From Verrucomicrobiia bacterium (GTDB lineage: Bacteria; Verrucomicrobiota; Verrucomicrobiia; Limisphaerales; Palsa-1400): a stretch of 5,284 bases of DNA. Positions 1 through 5,259 of the stretch are shown here, one piece after another. A program made the position numbers and the translations under genes. Every line of letters starts with the position of its first letter. Position 1 is the first letter of the stretch. The stretch is taken from positions 1 to 5,284 of the forward strand of contig JAICXV010000224.1 of assembly GCA_025934545.1 (NCBI GenBank), given 5' to 3'. The notes beneath the pieces are model-generated. The model was not told where the DNA came from, did not search any database, and saw only the letters and a list, made by a program, of their open reading frames with translations.

Positions 1-85
1 CATGGGGCGGAGGCTATGGGGCGAAAGCAAAACGTGACAAGTGTTAAAATGTGAAAGCGTTTTAAGTTTTAGTGGGCAATTGCGC

Positions 86-1501
86 TCATTTGCCGGTCCA
101 ATATTGCTGTGCTCGCGCGAAGCACGCGGCGCCGATCTGGCGGCCGAGGACGCGCGAGTTCAAGTCGCCTTGTTCAAAATGGATTCCGCCATAGCGACGC
201 GAGATGCCGGCTTCATCGGCCGCGTCGGAGAAGGTGGCCCACGAAAGTGTGAGCGGTTGCGCGGGCACCGCGCCGGGTTCGACTTTTGAGGAACCAGCGG
301 GAAGGGTGACGGAACAGTTTAAAACGTCGCTGCCCAAAAATTCTTTTAGAACTTCCGCGCCTGCCGCGCTGAAGGCACTGTGGCCAGAGCAGTATTCGGC
401 GAAAGCCGGCGTGACGACAGTGACCGCCTGGTATGGATTCCAATCTTCGCCGTTGATCACTTTCACGCCCTGAAATGGCCCGGCCCACGCGCGGATTTTT
501 TTGCCTTTTTTGAGGAAGCGAATGGCGGTGATGGGACGTTCGGAATCGTAAATGCGTTTGCATTCCCAGACGGCAATGCTCGCGTCGAGCATGGCGTTGT
601 CGAGGGCGAAGAATAATTTGGCATCATCATCGATGGTGAGGTGGTCGCGCTTTGAGACGAATTGCGCAAAAAGATTCCAATGACCGGGTGGCAGTTCAGA
701 ATTGGGGCCGTCTGCCCAATATTCCGCGATCATTTTTGTGCGGTCATCGAGTGTTTCGCTCAAGTGAATGAGCGCTTCGGCTTGGGCGACGTAGTGGCCA
801 TTCGGGTAAGCAAACGGAGCTTCTGGCCGCAAAGCCGAGGCATCGGGCAAGGCAAAGGCGACGACATTATTCCAAAATGGTGCGACAAATTTTTGGATGA
901 CAAAACCGCCGTGACCATCGGAAACGCGCAATGGTTGCCAACGATTTGGATCAATGATTTGGTCGGGGGTATTGACGGGAGCGTATCCGGTGTAATCCGA
1001 GTAAGCCGGCGAATGGAGATCGCCGAGTTGATTTGCGCCGTCGTGATGACGAAACGCGATCACCGCTGCAGCCGCGACATTGCCGATGCCAGCCGGTGTG
1101 CTTGTGTCGGTGCTGTTGTCATTCGGATCAAGCGCGAGACTGGCCATGAGCGAATCGGCGATCGGTTTTTGCGTAGGGAACAAATCCACGATCGCGCGAT
1201 AGGCGGCGTAACTGATGGCTTTTTCTTTGTTGGCTTGCGTGCGTTCGTCGGGCGGGCGGCGCAGGGTTGCGCCGAGTCGTGTTCCGACGGCATTGGCATC
1301 GTACGCGGCCCACGCGTCGTATTCGCAAGTCTGGACGATGGCGAGCATGCGCGAGACCATGGGCGGGCCGGGTTTAGTCACGCGAATGGCTTGAAGCGTG
1401 GCATTGTTCCAATCAGTGACGATGGAATCGGCGAAGGCAGAGCCGGAACAAAGGATCGAAAGAGAGACGAAAGACGTCTTGAGCGAAGCGCTAAATTTCA
1501 T
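86..1501 (-). CDS. Secreted vanadium-dependent haloperoxidase family protein (PAP2 superfamily)
   Basis: The 471-residue product starts with a typical signal peptide: basic start (MKFSASLK), hydrophobic core, and likely cleavage after SAFA (residue 24). The frame stays open upstream to position 1675, but the start at 1501 is chosen because it puts the signal peptide at the N-terminus; Met at 1552 is a less likely alternative. The C-terminal half holds the PAP2/vanadium haloperoxidase signature: Lys315 and Arg322 (K-x6-RP, in CKRIYDSERP), Ser372-Gly373-His374, and Arg435 with His441 (SRRYGGIH). These match in order and spacing the seven vanadate ligands known from fungal vanadium chloroperoxidase. 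Phe367, seven residues before His374, also matches the fungal enzyme. The usual Pro before SGH is Cys371 here. Known relatives oxidise halides with hydrogen peroxide or act as acid phosphatases, and the sequence alone does not decide between these. The N-terminal half (about 25-300) is the helical region of the family. It is transcribed divergently from the DUF1080 genes. No Shine-Dalgarno or clear promoter is visible upstream. Confidence 0.88.
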   Translation of the reverse strand: MKFSASLKTSFVSLSILCSGSAFADSIVTDWNNATLQAIRVTKPGPPMVSRMLAIVQTCEYDAWAAYDANAVGTRLGATLRRPPDERTQANKEKAISYAAYRAIVDLFPTQKPIADSLMASLALDPNDNSTDTSTPAGIGNVAAAAVIAFRHHDGANQLGDLHSPAYSDYTGYAPVNTPDQIIDPNRWQPLRVSDGHGGFVIQKFVAPFWNNVVAFALPDASALRPEAPFAYPNGHYVAQAEALIHLSETLDDRTKMIAEYWADGPNSELPPGHWNLFAQFVSKRDHLTIDDDAKLFFALDNAMLDASIAVWECKRIYDSERPITAIRFLKKGKKIRAWAGPFQGVKVINGEDWNPYQAVTVVTPAFAEYCSGHSAFSAAGAEVLKEFLGSDVLNCSVTLPAGSSKVEPGAVPAQPLTLSWATFSDAADEAGISRRYGGIHFEQGDLNSRVLGRQIGAACFARAQQYWTGK

Positions 1502-1573
1502 GGTCTGGTTTTTCGAACGGCAGAAACTCAACGGATGTCTCGGCGAAAACATTGAAGTTTGCCGCGAGATGAG

Positions 1574-1587
1574 TCGAGCCGGTTCGA
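1574..1587. promoter_or_regulatory. Imperfect 14-bp palindrome in the divergent intergenic region
   Basis: TCGAGCCGGTTCGA is a dyad with six of seven base pairs symmetric; the one exception is a G/T pair. It lies between the divergent haloperoxidase and DUF1080 genes, about 65 bp upstream of the predicted -35 box at 1652. That position suits an operator for a dimeric regulator, but no regulator gene is present in the window. A 14-bp imperfect dyad in a GC-rich region can occur by chance. Confidence 0.2.
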
Positions 1588-1651
1588 GGGCAAGGCGGCC
1601 TGTTTGTGGCGTCGGGGGTTCCTCTAGAAATCGGCGCGTAACTAAACAAGG

Positions 1652-1680
1652 TTGACCGGTTTGCGCCTCGCCCATATAAC
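1652..1680 (+). promoter_or_regulatory. Near-consensus sigma-70 type promoter for the first DUF1080 gene
   Basis: TTGACC (1652-1657) and TATAAC (1675-1680) are separated by exactly 17 bases. Each hexamer has one mismatch to the consensus TTGACA/TATAAT. The expected transcription start is near 1687, only about four bases before the ATG at 1691, so the transcript would be almost leaderless. The boxes face away from the haloperoxidase gene and would drive the DUF1080 genes, possibly through the downstream plus-strand genes. Confidence 0.6.
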
Positions 1681-1690
1681 GACGCGCATC

Positions 1691-2371
1691 ATGCGAACAT
1701 GCTTTTCTGCTGCCTGCGCCGTGGCCATTTTGTTGTCTTCCACTTTTGTTCTGACCGCCGCTCCGAAATGGACGACGCTATTCGACGGCAAAAACACTGA
1801 ACACTGGCGCGGTTATAAACGCGAAGGTTTCCCGAGCGATTGTTGGTCGGTCGAAAATGGCACGTTACGGACATTGCCCGGGAAACCGCAGTCCGTTGAC
1901 TTGATCACCAAAGAAAAATACGGCGACTTCGAGCTGGAATTGGAATGGAAAGCCACACCCGGCGCCAACAGCGGCATTATTTATCGTGCCTCGGAAGAAT
2001 TTGATCATTCGTACCAGAGCGGGCCGGAATATCAGTTGCTCGATGATATAAAGAACCATGACGGGAAAAATCCAAAAACCAGCGCGGGCGCCCTCTATGC
2101 GTTAATTGCGCCGAAAGATAAAATGCTGAAACCGGTCGGCGAATGGAACAAGGCGCGGCTCATCGTAAAAAATGGCCATGTCGAGCATTGGATGAACGGA
2201 AAGAAAGTTGTCGAATATCAGTGGGGCAGTGACGAAGTTAAAAATCTTATCGCCGAGAGCAAGTTTGCGAAGTGGCCGGGTTTCATGAAGGAAGATACCG
2301 GGCACATCGCGTTGCAACATCACGGCGGCGATATGTCATTTAAGAATGTTCGTATTCGTAAGTTGGACTAA
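1691..2371 (+). CDS. Secreted DUF1080 protein (3-keto-disaccharide hydrolase domain), first paralogue
   Basis: The 226-residue product has a signal peptide (MRTCFSAACAVAILL..., cleavage probably near residues 23-24, LTAA) followed by a single DUF1080/PF06439 domain filling residues 27-226. Recognisable motifs are LFDGK (30-34), the W..ENGTL segment (52-59), YGDFELELEWK (77-87), ANSGI (92-96), GPEYQLLDD (111-119), HWMNG (166-170) and GHIALQHHGG with FKNVRI (204-222). The fold is a concanavalin-like beta-jellyroll. Characterised relatives hydrolyse 3-keto-disaccharides or 3-keto-glycosides after oxidation at C3; the actual substrate here is unknown. The ATG at 1691 is preferred over the upstream TTG at 1652 because that TTG falls inside the predicted -35 box and would bury the signal peptide. 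No Shine-Dalgarno is present. The second paralogue follows after 72 bases, so co-transcription is likely. Confidence 0.9.
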   Translation: MRTCFSAACAVAILLSSTFVLTAAPKWTTLFDGKNTEHWRGYKREGFPSDCWSVENGTLRTLPGKPQSVDLITKEKYGDFELELEWKATPGANSGIIYRASEEFDHSYQSGPEYQLLDDIKNHDGKNPKTSAGALYALIAPKDKMLKPVGEWNKARLIVKNGHVEHWMNGKKVVEYQWGSDEVKNLIAESKFAKWPGFMKEDTGHIALQHHGGDMSFKNVRIRKLD

Positions 2372-2379
2372 AAATTTCG

Positions 2380-2492
2380 AAGCTCTGGAGAAGCGCGAGA
2401 TCCAAATTTCAGATTTCAAAATAAAAATAAAATCCAGACAGTGATGAAACGTAACTTTTTGGTGCTTTCGATTTGGATCTTCTCTGGAGCTT
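2380..2492. repeat. Imperfect inverted repeat bracketing the start of the second DUF1080 gene
   Basis: The left arm (about 2380-2407) and right arm (about 2470-2492) are inverted copies. AAGCTC-GAGAAG and ATCCAAAT on the left reappear in reverse complement on the right, with two central mismatches and a 6-base insertion (CGCGAG) in the left arm. The roughly 62-base interior is AT-rich at its left and contains the GTG/ATG start codons at 2441 and 2444. In RNA this could fold into a long hairpin holding the translation start in its loop. It may be the remains of a dispersed repeat element rather than a regulator. Confidence 0.5.
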
Positions 2493-3187
2493 GGAGCCTG
2501 GTGTTTGGAGCTTCCGAGTCCAACACTCTGACCGACGCCGAAAAACAAGCCGGCTGGAAGCTTCTCTTTGACGGAAAAACGTTTGACGGCTGGCGTTGCT
2601 TTCGTTCGCACACTGTTTTTTCCAACTGGGTCATTTCCGATGACTGCCTGCACCACATTCCAAAAGACAAAGGCGGCCACGATTTAATTACCGACGCGAC
2701 CTACGGTGATTTCGAACTGGAATGGGACTGGAAAATTGCGCCGAAAGCCAACAGTGGCGTGAAATATTTTATTACGGAAGATGACAAACAACCGCTCGGA
2801 TTTGAATATCAAATGATCGACGACGAGCATTGGGACAAGACGGGGAAATCATTGGTTGGCACCAAGCATGCCACGGGGTCGTTTTACGACATGTTGCCGC
2901 CGCACGATGTTCACACCGCGCCCATCGGCGAGTTTAATCATTCGCGCATTGTACTTTCGGGTAATCATATCGAGCATTGGCTCAACGGAAAAAAGGTTGC
3001 TCAAACCGACCTCGGAAGTAGCACGCTCAAATCCGCAATCGCCCGAAGCAAGTTCAAGGCGGTGCCCCGATTCGGGGAACACAAAAATGGGCACATCTTA
3101 TTGCAGGACCATGGCGATGAAGTATGGTTCAAGAATTTAAAGATTCGAACGATAAAGCAGGCTGCAACCTCCGAGCCCGCCCCGTAA
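2444..3187 (+). CDS. Secreted DUF1080 protein (3-keto-disaccharide hydrolase domain), second paralogue
   Basis: The 247-residue product has an N-terminal signal peptide (MKRNFLVLSIWIFS..., cleavage around residues 22-24) and a DUF1080 domain from about residue 38 to 236. Motifs parallel the upstream paralogue: LFDGK (41-45), LITDATYGDFELEWDWK (81-97), ANSGV (102-106), FEYQMIDD (120-127), IEHWLNGKK (176-184), and GHILLQDHGDEVWFKNLKIR (216-235). It is clearly diverged: QDHGD replaces QHHGG, GFEYQ replaces GPEYQ, and a TGSFYDMLPP segment replaces the AGALYALIAP segment. It therefore probably differs in substrate preference, though that is inference. A GTG directly upstream at 2441 is an alternative start. 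No Shine-Dalgarno is visible; the leader is A-rich. The signal-peptide hydrophobic region is encoded by heptamer repeats (see 2486-2513). The stop lies 14 bases before the SUI1 gene. Confidence 0.9.
   Translation: MKRNFLVLSIWIFSGAWSLVFGASESNTLTDAEKQAGWKLLFDGKTFDGWRCFRSHTVFSNWVISDDCLHHIPKDKGGHDLITDATYGDFELEWDWKIAPKANSGVKYFITEDDKQPLGFEYQMIDDEHWDKTGKSLVGTKHATGSFYDMLPPHDVHTAPIGEFNHSRIVLSGNHIEHWLNGKKVAQTDLGSSTLKSAIARSKFKAVPRFGEHKNGHILLQDHGDEVWFKNLKIRTIKQAATSEPAP
2486..2513 (+). repeat. Four tandem GGAGCTT-type heptamers inside a signal peptide coding region
   Basis: Four adjoining 7-bp units occupy 2486-2492 (GGAGCTT), 2493-2499 (GGAGCCT), 2500-2506 (GGTGTTT) and 2507-2513 (GGAGCTT). They lie in frame and encode GAWSLVFGA (residues 15-23), the end of the hydrophobic core and the cleavage region of the second DUF1080 signal peptide. 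The first unit is also the tip of the right arm of the surrounding inverted repeat. Confidence 0.65.
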
Positions 3188-3201
3188 GAAAAATTTAAAC
3201 T

Positions 3202-3612
3202 ATGGCGAGACAAGATCGCATTCAACTAAACATGGAGGAGGCGCCGGAGTTTAATAATCCGTTCGCCAATCTCGAGATCGACCGGTTGCCGCTTGGCGAA
3301 GGTGAGAAGGCGCCGCTCGCGCAAGCCACAGCGTCGGGCATCGGCGAGATTTTTTCGGCCGGTTTGAAACTCGGACGTGTTGTTTTGCGACGGGAGACAG
3401 CGCATCGCGGCGGGAAAACCGTCGTCGTCATCGACCAATTCGCGCCGAACATCAGTTCGAAACAAATCCAGGCCCTCGCCAAAAAACTGCGCAATGCCTG
3501 CGGCTGCGGCGGCACGACCAAACAACGGAGCATCGAACTGCAAGGCAATCACGTCGAAAAAATTCGCCAGCTTTTGGAGCAGGAAGGCTTTCGAGTCGCC
3601 GGAGTGCGTTAA
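3202..3612 (+). CDS. SUI1/YciH family (eIF1-like) translation initiation factor
   Basis: The 136-residue cytoplasmic protein has a C-terminal SUI1 domain (about 58-134). Visible landmarks are the strand LRRETAHRGGKTVVVIDQF (62-80), the helix ALAKKLRNACG (91-101), the hallmark CGCGGT loop (100-105), IELQGNH (111-117), and the closing helix IRQLLEQEGF (121-130). Eukaryotic eIF1 promotes start-codon selection on the small ribosomal subunit; the bacterial homologue YciH binds 30S subunits and its role is less settled. The domain is preceded by about 57 residues of extension containing NPFANLEIDRLP, longer than in E. coli YciH (108 residues). ATG at 3202 is used; Met11 at 3232 is a possible alternative, and neither has a Shine-Dalgarno. 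It starts 14 bases after the DUF1080 stop, suggesting read-through transcription, without implying a shared function. Confidence 0.88.
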   Translation: MARQDRIQLNMEEAPEFNNPFANLEIDRLPLGEGEKAPLAQATASGIGEIFSAGLKLGRVVLRRETAHRGGKTVVVIDQFAPNISSKQIQALAKKLRNACGCGGTTKQRSIELQGNHVEKIRQLLEQEGFRVAGVR

Positions 3613-3660
3613 GATGGCCGCTCGATTTGGTTAGGGTCGCCGCACGTCCGCTGCTACAGT

Positions 3661-4416
3661 TTGTCAGTGCAGCAGTTGCTGAATATCATCCACGAAGACG
3701 CTGATCTTTTGGTTCTCAATAAACCTGCCGATCTGGTCTGTCATCCCACCAAAGGCGATGAATATTCGAGTTTGATTTCTCGGGTGCGACTTTATCTCGG
3801 ACCCGATTTTACCTGCCATCTTGTTAACCGGCTCGACCGTGAGACGACTGGTGTGACCTTCGTTGCGAAGAATTCTTCAACAGCCGGCGAGTTGGGCAAG
3901 TTATGGGAATTTCGCGCCGTTGAAAAAGAATACCTCGCCATCGTGCACGGAACCGTTCGCGACGATAGCGCCATCATCGAACTCGCTCTCGGCAAAGACG
4001 AGACCAGTATTATATCCGTAAAAGATTGCGTCCGGTCGGATGGGACGTCGGCGAAAACCGAGTATTCGGTGTTGAAGCGATTCACGCGATCGGTCGAGGG
4101 ATTCGAAGGCCCGCAGCCATTCACGTTATTACGCGTGCTGCCGAAAACCGGCCGCAAACATCAAATTCGGATTCACCTTGCCGCCATCGGCCACCCAATC
4201 GTCGGTGAAAAACTATATGGCGGAGATGAGGATCTCTATTTGGCGCTAGCGCAAAAGCGCCTGAGCGACGAGCAGCGGAGACGTTTGATTTTGCCGAATC
4301 AGGCGTTGCACGCATCGGCGATTCGGTTGACGTGGCGCGGCGAAAAGCGGGAATTTAAAGCCGACCCCGATTCGTTTTTCACTTCGTTTGTCGAAGACGC
4401 CGGCCAGGCGCAGTAA
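3661..4416 (+). CDS. RluA-family RNA pseudouridine synthase without S4 domain
   Basis: The 251-residue protein matches the RluA catalytic core throughout: IIHEDADLLVLNKPADLVCHP (9-29), the active-site segment NRLDRETTG (56-64) with catalytic Asp59, KEYLAIVHG (89-97), and GRKHQIRIHLAAIGHPIVGEKLYG (164-187). It would isomerise specific uridines to pseudouridine in rRNA or tRNA; the target site cannot be read from sequence. There is no N-terminal S4 RNA-binding domain, so it resembles RluA or the TruC/YqcB-like members rather than RluC or RluD. The protein has no internal methionine, so the start must be non-ATG: TTG at 3661 or GTG at 3667, with an in-frame stop at 3610 blocking further extension. 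GTG at 3667 is equally acceptable. The gene follows SUI1 after 48 bases with no visible terminator or Shine-Dalgarno. Confidence 0.88.
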   Translation: MSVQQLLNIIHEDADLLVLNKPADLVCHPTKGDEYSSLISRVRLYLGPDFTCHLVNRLDRETTGVTFVAKNSSTAGELGKLWEFRAVEKEYLAIVHGTVRDDSAIIELALGKDETSIISVKDCVRSDGTSAKTEYSVLKRFTRSVEGFEGPQPFTLLRVLPKTGRKHQIRIHLAAIGHPIVGEKLYGGDEDLYLALAQKRLSDEQRRRLILPNQALHASAIRLTWRGEKREFKADPDSFFTSFVEDAGQAQ

Positions 4417-4476
4417 AAGTTTCGCCGGTAGGTTTCCGCACTTGTTTGACTGTTGAGGTTGAGATACGCTGCCGTT

Positions 4477-4749
4477 GTGACGCTCGAAGAAATCATCCGT
4501 GACATTCACGCGTTAGACGTCGAACTCGCTGCGCTGGAAGAGCAATACGGTCTATTGTCGGCGGATTTTTATCATCTGTATCGTGCTGGTGAATTGGAAC
4601 AGAGTCGCGATTTTATTCAGTGGAGCGCCTATTACGAAACGAAGCTGGAACGTGAATCCAAATATCGCCAGCTGGCCTACGAACATCTTCGAGAACTGCG
4701 CCGCCGTTCGGGGTTGGGAGCGCTCGCTCTCGAACCTGCTGCGGGATGA
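4477..4749 (+). CDS. Small helical protein, likely antitoxin partner of the DUF6516/TumE-like gene
   Basis: The 90-residue product is charged and predicted mostly helical: a leucine-rich first helix (MTLEEIIRDIHALDVELAALEEQYG, heptad-like, may form a coiled coil), then SADFYHLYRAGELEQSRDFIQWSAYYE (28-54), then a basic helical tail (LERESKYRQLAYEHLRELRRRSG). I recall the pattern [S/T]xxFYxxYxxGEL...DFIxWxxxYE from small proteins encoded next to DUF6516-type toxins, recognised from memory and not searched. GTG at 4477 is chosen because it starts at the TLEEII helix as in those relatives; a TTG at 4453 would add eight residues. Its stop overlaps the downstream ATG by four bases (ATGA), typical of translationally coupled toxin-antitoxin pairs. 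No DNA-binding domain is evident. The partner gene carries a nonsense codon, so this antitoxin may now be an orphan. Confidence 0.65.
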   Translation: MTLEEIIRDIHALDVELAALEEQYGLLSADFYHLYRAGELEQSRDFIQWSAYYETKLERESKYRQLAYEHLRELRRRSGLGALALEPAAG

Positions 4750-5177
4750 GCGAACATCTCAAAGACATCGGCAGCTATAGTCGGTTCGTTTATTCGCTGA
4801 AATAGCGACATGCCTTTGTTTTCGATTCGACGCTCGCGCTAGTCCCTTTGGGCGCTACTCTCGCAAAGCTGCAAGGCACCCTTTCATGCAGGGCTGGATT
4901 GCGTCTCGAGGTTTGGGAGTTAATAGATTTTTCGACCCGAAGGATTCGCAGTTATAGTTATGAGGTTTATCGAGGCGAGGAAAAAGTTTGCTGGTACGAC
5001 CCGTGGGAACATCCGGAAATTGAAAGCATCGCATCCACTTTTCCGCATCATCGGCACGTTGAGCCAAATATTCGTGAGAACCGAATTCCCGCACCAGGAA
5101 TAAGTTTTACGGCCCCGAACATTGATATAGTTCTGTCCGATTTGAACGAGAATTTTTTGAAACGTGCCGGACGGTGA
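4746..5177 (+). pseudogene. DUF6516/TumE-like toxin gene interrupted by an in-frame TAG at codon 20
   Basis: Reading from the ATG that overlaps the antitoxin stop gives 19 codons (MSEHLKDIGSYSRFVYSLK), a TAG at 4803-4805, then 123 uninterrupted sense codons in the same frame to TGA at 5175. Both sides fit one protein: the post-stop part continues RHAFVFDSTLALVPLGATL, then LRLEVWELIDFSTRRIRSYSYE, RGEEKVCWYDPWEHPE (77-91) and the histidine-rich FPHHRH (99-104). The Y-D-x-x-x-H-P-E and PHHxH elements are what I recognise as the DUF6516 (TumE-type toxin) family; its biochemical activity is not settled to my knowledge. The only start candidate between the TAG and the conserved core is TTG at 4848, which would yield a 109-residue product lacking the first 34 residues. 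A single point change, for example CAG or GAG to TAG, would explain it. Sequencing error or amber readthrough remain possible. Confidence 0.72.
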
Positions 5178-5183
5178 CGGCCT

Positions 5184-5213
5184 ATTAGTATTGATTAGCG
5201 CCGATTAGCGGTT
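5184..5213 (+). repeat. Three tandem 10-bp ATTAG-type repeats
   Basis: Three adjoining decamers occupy 5184-5193 (ATTAGTATTG), 5194-5203 (ATTAGCGCCG) and 5204-5213 (ATTAGCGGTT), followed by an A-tract (AAAAACT). The constant part is ATTAG at exactly 10-base spacing, close to one helical turn. The block lies seven bases after the toxin-like gene stop and about 46 bases before the putative dehydrogenase start, so it could be a protein-binding array or a dispersed intergenic repeat. Confidence 0.5.
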
Positions 5214-5237
5214 AAAAACTCGTCCCATCGTTAATCG
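5202..5237. repeat. Inverted repeat (9-bp stem) overlapping the ATTAG block
   Basis: CGATTAGCG (5202-5210) and CGTTAATCG (5229-5237) can pair over nine positions with one G-U wobble, leaving an 18-base loop. There is no following T-run, so it is not a convincing intrinsic terminator for the toxin-like gene. Confidence 0.4.
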
Positions 5238-5259
5238 CAATTCCAAAATCCCTTCGCAG

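Noticed and set aside
1..85. Possible intrinsic terminator downstream of the haloperoxidase gene and an ATGGGGCG direct repeat (2-9, 16-23)
   Set aside because: Only a 6-bp A/T stem (TTAAAA/TTTTAA) without a GC stem or T-run is visible, and the 8-bp direct repeat is too short to support a feature.
662..1555. 297-codon plus-strand open frame opposite the haloperoxidase gene
   Set aside because: It is antisense to a gene with complete family motifs, its translation shows no recognisable domain, and long antisense frames are common in GC-rich coding DNA.
1502..1675. N-terminal extension of the haloperoxidase frame up to a Met at 1675
   Set aside because: It would place 58 residues before a clear signal peptide and overlaps the opposing promoter.
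1652..1690. TTG-initiated extension of the first DUF1080 protein
   Set aside because: The TTG is the first three bases of the predicted -35 box and the extension would bury the signal peptide.
2336..2680. Minus-strand frame with peptides such as KHQAPSSREDPNRKHQ
   Set aside because: This is the translation of the GGAGCTT-type repeat and its surroundings on the opposite strand, within two real genes; not a protein gene.
3222..3552. Two 108-codon minus-strand frames opposite the SUI1 gene
   Set aside because: They are shadows of a strongly recognised SUI1 domain and have no domain of their own.
4446..4476. TTGACT (4446-4451) as a -35 box for the toxin-antitoxin-like module
   Set aside because: No -10-like hexamer occurs at 15-19 bases downstream (the sequence there is GC-rich).
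4848..5177. TTG-initiated 109-residue protein as the true toxin gene
   Set aside because: The upstream 19 codons and the codons between the TAG and 4848 continue the same protein, and the ATGA overlap at 4746 gives a better start. It is kept only as a possible residual product.
5202..5237. Stem-loop as intrinsic terminator of the toxin-like gene
   Set aside because: The loop is long (18 bases), the stem is moderate, and no T-run follows.
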